64,000 nt of DNA, taken from JACVRW01 sp963821275. Lineage in GTDB: Bacteria; Actinomycetota; Thermoleophilia; Solirubrobacterales; Thermoleophilaceae. The notes under the pieces were generated by a model. That model did not search any database and was not told the DNA's origin. It worked only from the letters and a program-made list of their open reading frames with translations. The position numbers and the translations under genes were made by a program. The stretch is taken from the NCBI GenBank assembly GCA_963821275.1, contig CAWGDF010000003.1, forward strand, positions 62,001-126,000, read 5' to 3'. Below, in pieces: positions 47,931 to 56,538 of the stretch (positions are counted from its first letter, which is position 1; each line of letters opens with the position of its first letter).

Positions 47931-49361
47931 CCGGTCCAGCTCGGGGCGCCCGCCCGCGATCTGCCCCGGGCGCCAACGGGCTCCGGAGACCCCGTCGCCG
48001 GTCAGGTCGGTGACCAGGATCCCGGTGGAGGTGGTGTCGCTCGAGGCGGCGCCGAACACGAAGTTGCCCAGTGAGTAGGCCACGAGCGAGGCGCCCTCGC
48101 GGCGGAGCGGTTGCAGTACATGCGGGTGGGCGCCGATAACGAGCTGCGCGCCGGCGTCCACCGCCGCCTGGGCCAGCGCCTGCTGGGCCGCGCTCTCGAG
48201 GCCCGCCTTCTCGATGCCCCAGTGGAAGGTGGCCACCACCACGTCGGCCTGCCGCCGCGCTGCCCGGACCGCACGCGCGATGGAGTCGGGCTCCGCCCAT
48301 GCCGTGCCCGGCCGGTCGGCGGCCGCCGCGAACTCGATGGGGTAGATCTCGGAGAAGCCCACGAACGCCACCCGCAGGCCGAGGCGCTCGACCACCTGCG
48401 GCTCGAGGGCGCGGTCCAGGTTGCGGCCGGCGCCGACCGCCCTCATGTCCATGCGCTCGACCGCGCGCACGGTATCCATCATCGCCTGGGGCCCGTAGTC
48501 GCCCACGTGGTTGTTGGCCAGGTTCAGCACGTCGAGGCCCGAGTGCCGGCGCAGGCCCCGGAGGGCCCTCGGCGTGCCGCGGAAGGTGAACTGCTTCGGG
48601 AACGGCTCGCCGCGCTTGGAGACTGCGCATTCCAGGTTCCCGAAGGCGATGTCGGCCTTCCTGAGCGCTGATCCGACGCTCTCCCAGGGATAGCGCGGAC
48701 CGTTCGCCGCGATCGCTGCTCCGGGCGCGTCGCCCAGGTTGATGTCCCCGACCGAGGCCAGCCGCAGGGGGCGGACGTTGACCCTCACCGGAGGCGTGGT
48801 CGCGCTCTCGCCGGGGGCCCGTGCTCTCACCGCGAGCCGTCCCGGGCTCGCCAGCGCGCGGCCGGAGACGCGATAGTCGCCGTCGTCGCCGGAGGTCACC
48901 CGCCCGGCCTCGCGCCAGTCGCCTCCCTTGACGCGGGTCTCGAGGAGAACCTCTGCGTCCGGGGGAGCATCCGAGCCGCTCAGGGCGAGCCAGCCGCCGG
49001 GGGCGACGACCCTGCGGGATACCTCTGCGTCGAACCCGGCGATCGTCGCCGCCGGGGAGCCGGACGACATCAGCGACGTCGCCATGATCAGCACCGCCCC
49101 GGCGCCCAGGCCGAGCGCCAGCAGAGCGGCGCTGCGGTCACGTACCGAATGAGCCGGACCCGGGGGCGGCGGCCCCGGGCGATCGTCTCGCCGGACCGGC
49201 GAGGCGGGACGGGCCGGGGCGGCCGCGCGGCGGGGCGGGGCGGCGCCGCGTGGGGGCAGCGGGCGGCGCGTCGCGGGAGGCGGGGCGGCGGCTGCGGCAG
49301 GCCGGGCGACCGGGGACGCGGCGGGCTGCTCGTCCGGCACCGCGGGCTCCTCGTCCGGCAC
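47868..49361 (-). CDS. CapA family protein (poly-gamma-glutamate synthesis-type metallophosphatase fold)
   Basis: The core is the CapA/YwtB domain, about residues 175-470: LASVGDINLGDAPG, FGNLECAVSKRG, LNLANNHVGDYG, ADVVVATFHWGIEK and LVIGAHPHVLQPL hold the metal-binding Asp, Asn and His residues. YSLGNFVF closes the motif set. One membrane segment (about 80-98) precedes an immunoglobulin-like domain, so the enzyme faces outward. The GTG at 49361 is used here, but Pro/Ala/Glu-rich coding-like sequence continues to an ATG at 49567 through two probable frame breaks (about 49,365 and 49,430). It may remodel capsule or an anionic polymer. Confidence 0.83.
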   Translation of the reverse strand: MPDEEPAVPDEQPAASPVARPAAAAAPPPATRRPLPPRGAAPPRRAAAPARPASPVRRDDRPGPPPPGPAHSVRDRSAALLALGLGAGAVLIMATSLMSSGSPAATIAGFDAEVSRRVVAPGGWLALSGSDAPPDAEVLLETRVKGGDWREAGRVTSGDDGDYRVSGRALASPGRLAVRARAPGESATTPPVRVNVRPLRLASVGDINLGDAPGAAIAANGPRYPWESVGSALRKADIAFGNLECAVSKRGEPFPKQFTFRGTPRALRGLRRHSGLDVLNLANNHVGDYGPQAMMDTVRAVERMDMRAVGAGRNLDRALEPQVVERLGLRVAFVGFSEIYPIEFAAAADRPGTAWAEPDSIARAVRAARRQADVVVATFHWGIEKAGLESAAQQALAQAAVDAGAQLVIGAHPHVLQPLRREGASLVAYSLGNFVFGAASSDTTSTGILVTDLTGDGVSGARWRPGQIAGGRPELDRSPPRRLPVGDPAAMSAGVTL

Positions 49362-49673
49362 GGACGGACTCCTCGACGGGCACGGACGGCGCCGGGGCCT
49401 GGCCGTCGCCGGGCCGCAGGAGGGCCTCGCTCGGCGGCCGCCGATTCCTCCAGCGCGGACAGCTCGGGGCCCAAATCGGGGGACGGCGGTCGCCCATGGC
49501 GGCGCGCCGCCGGCGTCGAGGGGCCGACGCCCGCGCCGCTACCGCTAGCGTCTGGTTCGCTGGCCATGGCGCAACGGAGGAATTCGCCGCGCGCGGCCGG
49601 CGTCCTGCGCCCGGGTGCCGGCGGCCCGTTATGTCCGAGTCACGCCCCCGACCCGGGTGGCCGGGGCCGCTCC

Positions 49674-50063
49674 TCAGGCGCCGCGGGGCGCCGAGTCCTC
49701 GATCACGACCCGCATGAGGTCACGGATCGAGAGCATCCCCACCACCTCGTCGCCCTCCATCAGCGGCAGGTGGCGAAAGCCGCCGTGGATCATCAGCACG
49801 GCGGCGTGCTCGGTGGTCTCGTCGGGGGTCATCGTGTCGGGGTCGGCCGTCATCCAGTCGGCCACGGTGGTGTCCTCACCGATGCCCTTGGCCACCGCCC
49901 GCAGCACGTCGCGCTCGGTGAGGATCCCCACGAGGCGCTCGCCCTCGGTCACGAGTGCTGCACCGATGTCCCGCTCGACCATGCGCTGCGCCACCTCGGT
50001 CAGCGACAGGCCGGGCTCGACGGTCAACAGATCGCGCGACATGTGCTTACGCGCCACCGGCAT
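49674..50063 (-). CDS. Tandem CBS-domain protein
   Basis: This 129-aa protein consists of two CBS motifs: RDLLTVEPGLSLTEVAQRMV...ALVTEGERLVGILTERDVLR and DWMTADPDTMTPDETTEHAA...HLPLMEGDEVVGMLSIRDLM. Such pairs bind adenine nucleotides and act as energy or redox sensors. ITERDVLR-like and IRDLM ends with Asp are typical of ATP/AMP ribose binding. The ATG at 50063 was chosen (MPVARKHMSRDLL). The gene is divergent from the potassium channel gene, so the two may share control; no effector domain is fused. Confidence 0.88.
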   Translation of the reverse strand: MPVARKHMSRDLLTVEPGLSLTEVAQRMVERDIGAALVTEGERLVGILTERDVLRAVAKGIGEDTTVADWMTADPDTMTPDETTEHAAVLMIHGGFRHLPLMEGDEVVGMLSIRDLMRVVIEDSAPRGA

Positions 50064-50130
50064 GGCGCGGCAGCTTAGCCGTAAGCAGCCGGCCGAGCCG
50101 GCTGGCGGGCGGATCTGGAAACCTGGGCGG

Positions 50131-51156
50131 GTGGACACGCCGTCAGCACGGCTGCCATCGGTGAAGCTCCCAGAGGCGATCCGCTCGCCGCGGAACGTGC
50201 TCGCCATCCGGTTTGCCATCGCCACGGCGCTGGTGATGATCATCGCGCTGCTGGCCTGGCTCGACCGGGACGGCTACACCGACGCCGGCGACGGAGAGCT
50301 CAGCTTCCTCGACGCGCTCTACTACTCGACCGTCACGATCACGACCACCGGCTACGGCGACATCGCGCCGGTGTCGGACAGCGCGCGGCTCGTGACCACG
50401 TTCGTGACCACGCCGCTGCGCATACTCTTCCTGGTGCTGCTCGTCGGCACCACCGTCGAGCTTCTGACTTCGAGGTCGGTCACGGCGGTGCGGGAGCGGT
50501 TCTGGAGGCAGAAGGTGCACGACCACACGATCGTCTGCGGGTACGGGAACACCGGGCGGGCCAGCGCCGACCGACTGGTCGAGGGCGGGCATCCCAAGGA
50601 CCAGGTGGTGGTGGTGGACCGCGACGCGGGCTTCGTCGGCGACGCCGCCCGCAACGGCTTCGCAGGCGTGCGCGGCGACGCCACGCTCACGCAGACCCTC
50701 CACGAGGCCGGGATCGAGCGGGCGCGCTCGGTGCTGATCGCCGTGAGCAGCGACGCCACAGCAGCGCTCATCGCCCTCACCGCGCGCGAGCTCAACACAG
50801 AGGCCACGATCGTGGCGGCGATCATGGAGGACGAGAACGCCCACCTGCTGGTCCAGAGCGGCGCCGACGGGGTGGTGCGCGGTCCTACCGCCACCGGCCG
50901 CCTGCTCGCCGCCGGCTCGGACTCGCCCCACCTGCTGACTCTGGTGGAGGACCTGCTTGACACGCCGGGCGGGCTGCACGTGATCGAGCGTGCGACCGGC
51001 GACGGGGAGAAGCGCCCCGCCGACTCGATTCTCGGCGTCATCCGCGGCGACGAGGTGCTGCGCTTCGACGACCCCCGGGCCGCGGAGCGGCAGGAGGGGG
51101 ACAAGCTGATCTGCCTCGGCCCGCACGAGGCTCCCGAGCGAGCCGACGTGAAGTAA
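50131..51156 (+). CDS. Potassium channel with RCK (TrkA-N) regulatory domain
   Basis: This protein of about 341 aa has two membrane segments around a pore loop; the filter is TITTTGYGD at about residue 75. The cytoplasmic RCK domain starts HTIVCGYGNTGRASADRL, a Rossmann GxGxxG, with VVVVDRDAGFV and GVRGDATLTQTLHEAGIERA; a TrkA-C-like region follows. It conducts K+ and is gated by nucleotide or ion binding. The start is uncertain: GTG at 50131 or GTG at 50161; neither has a strong ribosome binding site. Confidence 0.9.
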   Translation: MDTPSARLPSVKLPEAIRSPRNVLAIRFAIATALVMIIALLAWLDRDGYTDAGDGELSFLDALYYSTVTITTTGYGDIAPVSDSARLVTTFVTTPLRILFLVLLVGTTVELLTSRSVTAVRERFWRQKVHDHTIVCGYGNTGRASADRLVEGGHPKDQVVVVDRDAGFVGDAARNGFAGVRGDATLTQTLHEAGIERARSVLIAVSSDATAALIALTARELNTEATIVAAIMEDENAHLLVQSGADGVVRGPTATGRLLAAGSDSPHLLTLVEDLLDTPGGLHVIERATGDGEKRPADSILGVIRGDEVLRFDDPRAAERQEGDKLICLGPHEAPERADVK

Positions 51157-51219
51157 AGCGCTACTCGGCGCCTGAACCGGGGCCGGCGGCGCCGGGTCAG
51201 CCCGGGCGAGTTCCGCAAG

Positions 51220-52533
51220 GTGGTGGCGGCGAGCCTCGTCGGCACGTCGCTCGAGTGGTACGACTTCTTCCTCTACGGGACCGCCGCCTCCCTGATCTTC
51301 GGCAAGCTGTTCTTCCCCAGCTTCGACCCGCTCGTGGGGACCTTGCTGGCCTTCGCCACTTACTCGGTGGGCTTCGTGGCGCGGCCCCTCGGCGGGGTGT
51401 TCTTCGGCAACTACGGCGATCGCGCCGGTCGCCGCAAGGCGCTGATCGCGACCCTCGTGCTGATGGGCGGGGCGACGTTCCTGATCGGCTGCCTGCCCAC
51501 CTACGACGACGTGGGCGTGCTGGCGCCGATCCTCCTGGTCGTCCTGCGCTTCGTGCAGGGGCTCGGCCTCGGCGGCGAGTGGGGCGGAGCCGTGCTGATG
51601 GTGGCCGAGCACGGCGACGAGCGCAAGCGCGGGCTTCACGCCAGCTGGCCGCAGCTCGGCGTCCCCGCGGGCAACCTGCTCTCCGCCGGCGTGCTCGCGC
51701 TGCTGGCGGCCGTGCTCTCCGAGAGCGCCTTCCAGTCCTGGGGCTGGCGTATCGCCTTCCTGTTGTCGGCGGTGCTGATCTTCGTCGGCCTGTGGGTGCG
51801 CCTCGCGATCTCCGAGTCGCCCCTGTTCAAGGAGGTCGAGGAGTCCAAGACCAAGGCGAGGGCCCCCGTGGTCGACGTATTCAAGGTCTACCCCAAGGAG
51901 CTGGCCATCGCGGTCTGCGCCCGGCTGGGCACGGACGTGGCCTTCTACACCTTCGCTCTCTTCATCCTCACCTACGTGACCGAGGAGCTGGGCCTCAGCG
52001 AGAGCGTGGGGCTCAACGCCGTGCTGATCGGCTCCGCGTTCCAGCTCGCCTTCATCCCGACGTTCGGGGCGGCCTCCGACCGCTTCGGCCGCCGGCCCGT
52101 GTACCTGCTGGGCGCCGTGGGCGCGTTGGTGTGGATGTTCGTCTTCTTCCCGCTGCTCGACACGGAGTCCAGCGCGCTGATCGTGCTGGCGGCCGCGGTG
52201 GGCCTCTTCTTCCACGCGATGATGTACGGACCGCAGGCGGCCTTCCTCACGGAGCTGTTCGGCACCCGGGTGCGCTACAGCGGAGCCTCGCTCGGCTATC
52301 AGCTCGCGGGGGTGCTGGGCGGCGCGCTCGCGCCGATCATCTCGGTCGCGCTGCTCGAGGCCACCGGCTCCAGCTTCTCCGTCACCCTCTACGTGGTGTT
52401 CGCGCTGGCGATCACGATCGCGGCCGTCGCGATCTCGCACGAGACGTCGGAGGAGCACCTCGAGCGCACCGAGAAAGCGGAGGAGCGGGAGATCGTCGAG
52501 CAGCCCGAGGCGCTGGGCGGCACGCCGGGCTGA
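51220..52533 (+). CDS. MFS transporter, metabolite:H+ symporter (MHS) family
   Basis: This carrier of about 437 aa has 12 membrane segments. SLVGTSLEWYDFFLYGTAA is the MHS hallmark at the first segment, and ARPLGGVFFGNYGDRAGRRK is the loop 2-3 motif. RFVQGLGLGGEWGGAVLMVAEH identifies the citrate/shikimate/proline-betaine subgroup. Coding-like sequence runs upstream to a CTG at 51172 (NRGRRRRVSPGEFRK), so the GTG at 51220 may be too late. The substrate is probably a small organic acid. Confidence 0.87.
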   Translation: MVAASLVGTSLEWYDFFLYGTAASLIFGKLFFPSFDPLVGTLLAFATYSVGFVARPLGGVFFGNYGDRAGRRKALIATLVLMGGATFLIGCLPTYDDVGVLAPILLVVLRFVQGLGLGGEWGGAVLMVAEHGDERKRGLHASWPQLGVPAGNLLSAGVLALLAAVLSESAFQSWGWRIAFLLSAVLIFVGLWVRLAISESPLFKEVEESKTKARAPVVDVFKVYPKELAIAVCARLGTDVAFYTFALFILTYVTEELGLSESVGLNAVLIGSAFQLAFIPTFGAASDRFGRRPVYLLGAVGALVWMFVFFPLLDTESSALIVLAAAVGLFFHAMMYGPQAAFLTELFGTRVRYSGASLGYQLAGVLGGALAPIISVALLEATGSSFSVTLYVVFALAITIAAVAISHETSEEHLERTEKAEEREIVEQPEALGGTPG

Positions 52534-52577
52534 AGGTAACCCCGGTCCGCCTCCCGCGACCCGGTAGCGTGCCCGCT

Positions 52578-52916
52578 ATGAAGGCAGAGCACGCGCGTGA
52601 GCTCCTGTCCCGCGAGCGGCGCAGGGTCGAGGAGGCGCTCGTCCGGCTGCGGCCGGAGGCCGACGAGGAGCTCTCCCACCTCGATCAGCACCCCGGTGAC
52701 CAGGCCACCGACGTGTTCGAGGCCGAGCGGGACGAAGGGCTGGCCGAGCGGCTGCAGGAGGAGCTCTCGGCGATCGAGCGCGCCGAGAAGCGCTTGGCGG
52801 ACGGGACCTACGGCCTCTCCGTCGACAGTGGGGAGCCGATCCCGGACCCCCGGCTGGAGGCGATTCCCTGGGCCGAGCGGACCGCGTCCGAGCAGGAGCG
52901 CTACGACCGCCGGTAG
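52578..52916 (+). CDS. DksA/TraR-like protein lacking zinc-finger cysteines
   Basis: This 112-aa protein has the DksA/TraR layout: an N-terminal coiled helix (about residues 5-72, with DQATDVFEAERDEGLAERLQ) and a finger region, LADGTYGLSVDSGEPIPDPRLEAIPWAE. In normal members the finger reads GTYGxCxxCGxPI; here S81 and S84 replace both cysteines, and the second Cys pair is missing. It is therefore a zinc-free variant that could still insert a coiled coil into the RNA polymerase secondary channel. The family is known for stringent-type control. It is a single gene between the transporter and a short hypothetical gene. Confidence 0.82.
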   Translation: MKAEHARELLSRERRRVEEALVRLRPEADEELSHLDQHPGDQATDVFEAERDEGLAERLQEELSAIERAEKRLADGTYGLSVDSGEPIPDPRLEAIPWAERTASEQERYDRR

Positions 52917-52949
52917 GGGCGCGAGGCGACCCGCGTAGAGTCGTAGGCG

Positions 52950-53332
52950 ATGGCCGAGGGTCGACACTGGGTCCTCGACACGGGGACCAAAGGCACAGGC
53001 GCCGAGATGGTGCCGCTCGAGAAGACGCTGGAGCACCCGGCGCGCCGGCCTCGCCCGCGCGCGCCCGGCCGGAGCCCGGGCGGCGCGTCCGGCGAGCGGC
53101 CGAGCCCAGAGGGCCGCTGCGCTTCCGGGTGGCGGACGCCGTGAGCCGCCACCTGCTCGCCGACCGCGTCGACACCCGTGGGGCCGTGGAATCGCTGCGC
53201 GACGTCCGCAGCGTGGTCGACGTGAGCATCTACGTCTGGGAGCCCCGCGCGGAGCGCTGGCGCCCGCTCACGCACGGGGAGAAGCAGCTGCTCTGGGGCT
53301 TCCGAGAATCACTGGCCCCGGCGCGCTCGTAG
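52950..53332 (+). CDS. Hypothetical protein, frameshifted
   Basis: The N-terminal frame reads MAEGRHWVLDTGTKGTGAEM and EMVPLEKTLEHPARR, then a Pro/Arg linker. The homologous continuation is in another frame: PLRFRVADAVSRHLLADRV, ESLRDVRSVVDVSIYVWEP and RPLTHGEKQLLWGF, ending at 53332. The break lies between about 53,080 and 53,115 and equals one missing base. Corrected length about 127 aa. It looks like an actinobacterial small-protein family; function unknown. The last 24 bases overlap the convergent PucR gene. Confidence 0.6.
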
Positions 53333-54490
53333 CGCCAGCTCGAGCTCGAAGCGCGCGTCGGGATCGTCAAGCGCTCCGTCCAGCAGGTCGCGCAGCCGGG
53401 CCAGCCGGTAGCGCGCGGTCTGAGGATGGATCCCGAGAGCCGCGGCCATCGCCGCCGCATTTCCCTGCTGGCGCACGTAGGCAAGCAGCGTCTCCTCCAT
53501 GCGCTCACGCGCCTTGGGCGTGAGGTCGGCGAAGGAGGCGAGCCGGCGTTCCGCGATGCGCTCGGCGAGGCGCCGGCCGTCGTAGACGATCAGGTCCGCC
53601 AGGCGCTCCTCGACTCGGATCAGCCCGTCGCCGCGGAGCGCCCCGGCCTCGCTGGCCTGCAGGGCGCTCCGGGCCAAGGACCAGGACTCACCGAGCTCGG
53701 AGACCCCCCCTGCCGGGCCCAGCGCGGCCGGCCCGTCCGCGGTCGCCTGGGCGATCTGGCGGTCCTGTCCCGGACCCTCGGGGTCGGGCACGATCATGCA
53801 GCCCACGCCTCGCAGCACGGTTCCGACCGCGTCGGCGCGAAGCCGGCGCGCCACCCGGTCGAGGTCGTCCTCGGGACAGGCCAGCGCGGCGGCGCTTCGG
53901 GGAATGCTCCAGCCGGCGGCGTCGGCGGCGCTAGCCACGTCGACCGGGTCGGCCGGGGGGTCGCGCAGGAGCACGCCCACCAGCTGCCGGCGCCGGCGCT
54001 GTCGTTCGCCCTCCTGCTCCGAGCGCTCCTGGGCGTAGCCCTCCACGGAGTCGGCCGAGAGCTCTTCGATGTACGCGAAGATCGACTCGGCCAAGGCGCT
54101 GATCACCCCCGCGTCGAGCTCGGCCCGGCGGGCGGCCCCCGCCAGGCGGCGCCAGGCCACCCGTGCGCCCACCCGGTAGGCCGACTGCAGGGCGTCGAGG
54201 GTCCGCCCCTGGCGCAGCTCGCCCCGGCCGAGCTCCACGTACACGTCCCGGCCCGCCTCGCGCCCGCTGTCCGGATTCCGGATGAGGTGCACGAACTGGC
54301 GCAGGGCCTCGCTGACCCCGGTGCGAAGACCGCGCCCGAACGAGCCCTCCAGGGGACGGGCGTACTCCGGGACCTCGCGGCCGATGGTCTCGAGGATCTC
54401 GCCGGTCACCGCGGCCAGCTCCGGCTCGATCGCGTCGGCCACCTCGGGTGGCAGTGCCCTCCAGGGCTCAGCGTCGATAGTTTTTATCAC
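53309..54490 (-). CDS. PucR-type (CdaR-like) transcriptional regulator with C-terminal HTH
   Basis: This 393-aa regulator has a helical N-terminal region (RDVYVELGRGELRQGRTLDA, YRVGARVAWRRLAGAARRAE), a central GGDEF-like pseudo-domain and a PucR HTH_30 at the end: ETLLAYVRQQGNAAAMAAAL and GIHPQTARYRLARLRDLLDG. Family members sense purines, sugars or fatty acids. It begins at a GTG (VIKTIDAEPW) and is divergent from the desaturase gene; a -10-like TATAAA on the same strand lies 11 bases upstream, so its mRNA may be almost leaderless. It is a natural candidate regulator of the desaturase. Confidence 0.88.
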   Translation of the reverse strand: MIKTIDAEPWRALPPEVADAIEPELAAVTGEILETIGREVPEYARPLEGSFGRGLRTGVSEALRQFVHLIRNPDSGREAGRDVYVELGRGELRQGRTLDALQSAYRVGARVAWRRLAGAARRAELDAGVISALAESIFAYIEELSADSVEGYAQERSEQEGERQRRRRQLVGVLLRDPPADPVDVASAADAAGWSIPRSAAALACPEDDLDRVARRLRADAVGTVLRGVGCMIVPDPEGPGQDRQIAQATADGPAALGPAGGVSELGESWSLARSALQASEAGALRGDGLIRVEERLADLIVYDGRRLAERIAERRLASFADLTPKARERMEETLLAYVRQQGNAAAMAAALGIHPQTARYRLARLRDLLDGALDDPDARFELELALRARRGQ

Positions 54491-54501
54491 TTAGGTGCGT
54501 A

Positions 54502-54507
54502 TTTATA
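54502..54507 (-). promoter_or_regulatory. -10-like element for the PucR-type gene
   Basis: On the - strand TATAAA lies 11 bases upstream of the GTG start at 54490, in an A/T-rich island that is rare for this DNA. That spacing implies a leader of only a few bases. Confidence 0.4.
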
Positions 54508-54548
54508 AAGGTGTATTCGCGGCTGGAACCCTAGTACATTTGCCTCCT

Positions 54549-54565
54549 GGGCACATATCGTGCCC
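54549..54565. promoter_or_regulatory. Palindrome at 5' end of desaturase transcript
   Basis: GGGCACATATCGTGCCC has 6-base arms (GGGCAC/GTGCCC) around ATATC. It follows a -10-like TACATT (54535-54540) and sits just before the desaturase ATG at 54569, so a bound repressor would block early transcription. A TetR- or PucR-type protein is the likely ligand; the adjacent PucR gene is a candidate. Confidence 0.5.
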
Positions 54566-54568
54566 CGT

Positions 54569-55492
54569 ATGACTCGGATCGAGAAGCAAGTGAACCTGGC
54601 CGCCGTCGTCCTGCCGTTCGTGGCCACCATCGCGGCGATCGTCCTGCTGTGGAACAGCGTGGTCTCGTGGTCCGACCTCGCGATCCTCGCGGTCATGTAC
54701 CTGGTCACGGGAGTTGGGGTCACCGTCGGCTTCCACCGCCTCCTCACCCACCGCTCCTTCATCGTTCCCAAGCCGCTCGAGTACACGTTCGCGGTGCTCG
54801 GGTCCATGGCCGTGCAGGGCCCGGTGATCGGCTGGGTGGGCGACCACAGAAAGCATCACGCGCACGCCGACGAGGAGGGCGATCCGCACAGCCCGCATGT
54901 CGGCCACGGCGACGGGGTCACGGGCGTGCTGCGCGGGCTATGGCACTCGCACGTCGGCTGGCTTCTCATGAACCAGGGGCGGGCCGGCAGCAAGTATGCG
55001 AAGGACCTCTACGAGGATCGCGGCATGCGCCGGATCAACCGTCACTTCCCCCTCTTGGCGCTGGCCGGTCTGGCGATTCCCGCAGTCGCCGGCTGGCTGC
55101 TCACCGGGACGCTTGCCGGGGCCGCCACGGGGCTGCTCTGGGGCGGCCTGGTGCGCGTGTTCATCGTCCATCACGTCACGTGGAGCGTGAACTCGGTCTG
55201 CCACTTCCTTGGCGCACGCCGCTTCGAGACCGACGACGAGTCGCGCAACGTCTTCTGGCTGGCGCTGCCCTCGTTCGGCGAGTCCTGGCATCACAACCAC
55301 CACGCCTTCCCGCGCTCGGCCGAGCACGGCCTCAAGCGCTGGGAGCTCGACCCCTCCGCGCTGGTGATCCGCGGCCTCGAGCGGGTTGGTCTCGCAAGGA
55401 ACGTCGTCCGGATCGCGCCCGAGCGCCAGCGGGAGCGCGAGGGCGGCGCCGCGGCGCCGCGTCGCGCAGCCGCTCCCGCCGAGACGAGCTAG
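54569..55492 (+). CDS. Membrane acyl-CoA/lipid desaturase (delta-9 type)
   Basis: This 307-aa di-iron desaturase inserts a cis double bond in fatty acyl chains to tune membrane fluidity. Its histidine boxes are H56-RLLT-H61, H93-RKHH-97 and WHHNHHAFP (near residue 240), matching delta-9 desaturases. Four membrane segments are visible. The ATG at 54569 is used; an in-frame GTG at 54560 falls inside a palindrome and is less likely. It is divergent from the PucR-type gene and its 5' region carries a palindrome, so it seems tightly regulated. Confidence 0.92.
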   Translation: MTRIEKQVNLAAVVLPFVATIAAIVLLWNSVVSWSDLAILAVMYLVTGVGVTVGFHRLLTHRSFIVPKPLEYTFAVLGSMAVQGPVIGWVGDHRKHHAHADEEGDPHSPHVGHGDGVTGVLRGLWHSHVGWLLMNQGRAGSKYAKDLYEDRGMRRINRHFPLLALAGLAIPAVAGWLLTGTLAGAATGLLWGGLVRVFIVHHVTWSVNSVCHFLGARRFETDDESRNVFWLALPSFGESWHHNHHAFPRSAEHGLKRWELDPSALVIRGLERVGLARNVVRIAPERQREREGGAAAPRRAAAPAETS

Positions 55493-55509
55493 CACCCAGC
55501 AGTAGGCCC

Positions 55510-56538
55510 TCAGTGGAGCGTCGCGGCGTCCAGGTGGTCGAGCAGCCCCAGCGGGCGCGGCTCACGCCCCTGCTCGAGCAGCACGGCGCCACCGGGCCAG
55601 TAGGGGTGCGGCGGAGAGGCGCGGTGCACCAGCAGCGGCTCGTACACCCATGACCCGGTGTTGAGCAGCCGCGGACGCCCGCCCGGGCCGCGCCACTCCT
55701 CCGGGTCGTCTCCGGGCAGCGGTCCGCAGCGGTGCACGTGGCCGAACACGACCCACTCGGCGTCGGCGCCCAGGCGGTGCACCACGCGCGCGAGAGCGGG
55801 AATGCTGGCTCGGCGCATCTGCGTCCCGAGCAGCCTCGCTGTCAGCGGCGCCATCCGCCGGGGGAGCAGGCGCTGCGGAATGCCCGGCATCGTGGCGGCG
55901 CGCAGGATCTCGGTCAGGTCGTCGAAGAGCAGCGCCAGCGGGCGGGGGAGCCAGCGGGCCAGCAGCGCCTCCAGCCGCGTCAGCGACGGGCCACCCGCGC
56001 GCTCGTAGTTCACCGGAGCGGCGCCGTCGGCCGGAAGACGACCCAAGAGCCCGCGCGCCACTCCGTAGGCCGACTCCGGCAACAGGTGGCGGTCGAGGTA
56101 ATGGCCGTGCGTCGCCCACACCGCATCGCTCAGCCAGACACCGGGATAGCGGACACGCACGCGGGCGGGGGCGAGCCATGACGTCACGCGGGCCAGAGCG
56201 GGAGTCGCGTCGAGCGGCACGGGGGCGTCCAGGCCCGGGGGGACCCCGGCGGTCCGAAGCCACGATCGGATCAGCTCGGCGTCGTGGTTGCCCGGCACGA
56301 CGATCACCTCCCGCCCCCTGCCGAGCCGCGAGCCGAGGCGGCGCAGCACCGGGTCGGCGGCTTCGAGCGCCTCGCGGGGCCGCCGCTCGAGCAGCTCGAC
56401 CACGTCGCCGAGAAGCACCAGCCGCTCGACCTCGTCGATTGCGTCGAGCAGGGCGTCCAGCGCCTCGGGACGCCGCAGGACGTCGCGGCCAAGGCGCCCT
56501 CCAAGGTGGAGATCGGAGACGACGAGTGTTCGCGTCAC
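55510..56538 (-). CDS. Calcineurin-like metallophosphoesterase
   Basis: This 342-aa enzyme carries VVSDLHLGG (motif 1), LVLLGDVVELL (motif 2) and VVPGNHDAEL (motif 3), followed by ATHGHYLDRH and VFGHVHRCGPL with the terminal histidines. These bind two metals and would hydrolyse a phosphomono- or diester. A UDP-diacylglucosamine pyrophosphatase-like or DNA-repair-like specificity cannot be told apart. Its start overlaps the stop of the upstream HAD gene by four bases (ATGA), so the two form an operon. Confidence 0.88.
   Translation of the reverse strand: MTRTLVVSDLHLGGRLGRDVLRRPEALDALLDAIDEVERLVLLGDVVELLERRPREALEAADPVLRRLGSRLGRGREVIVVPGNHDAELIRSWLRTAGVPPGLDAPVPLDATPALARVTSWLAPARVRVRYPGVWLSDAVWATHGHYLDRHLLPESAYGVARGLLGRLPADGAAPVNYERAGGPSLTRLEALLARWLPRPLALLFDDLTEILRAATMPGIPQRLLPRRMAPLTARLLGTQMRRASIPALARVVHRLGADAEWVVFGHVHRCGPLPGDDPEEWRGPGGRPRLLNTGSWVYEPLLVHRASPPHPYWPGGAVLLEQGREPRPLGLLDHLDAATLH

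Noticed and set aside
50143..52458. 771-residue - strand frame opposite the K+ channel and MFS gene
   Set aside because: Composition is His/Arg/Gln/Glu-rich with no domain, and both + strand genes are clearly real.
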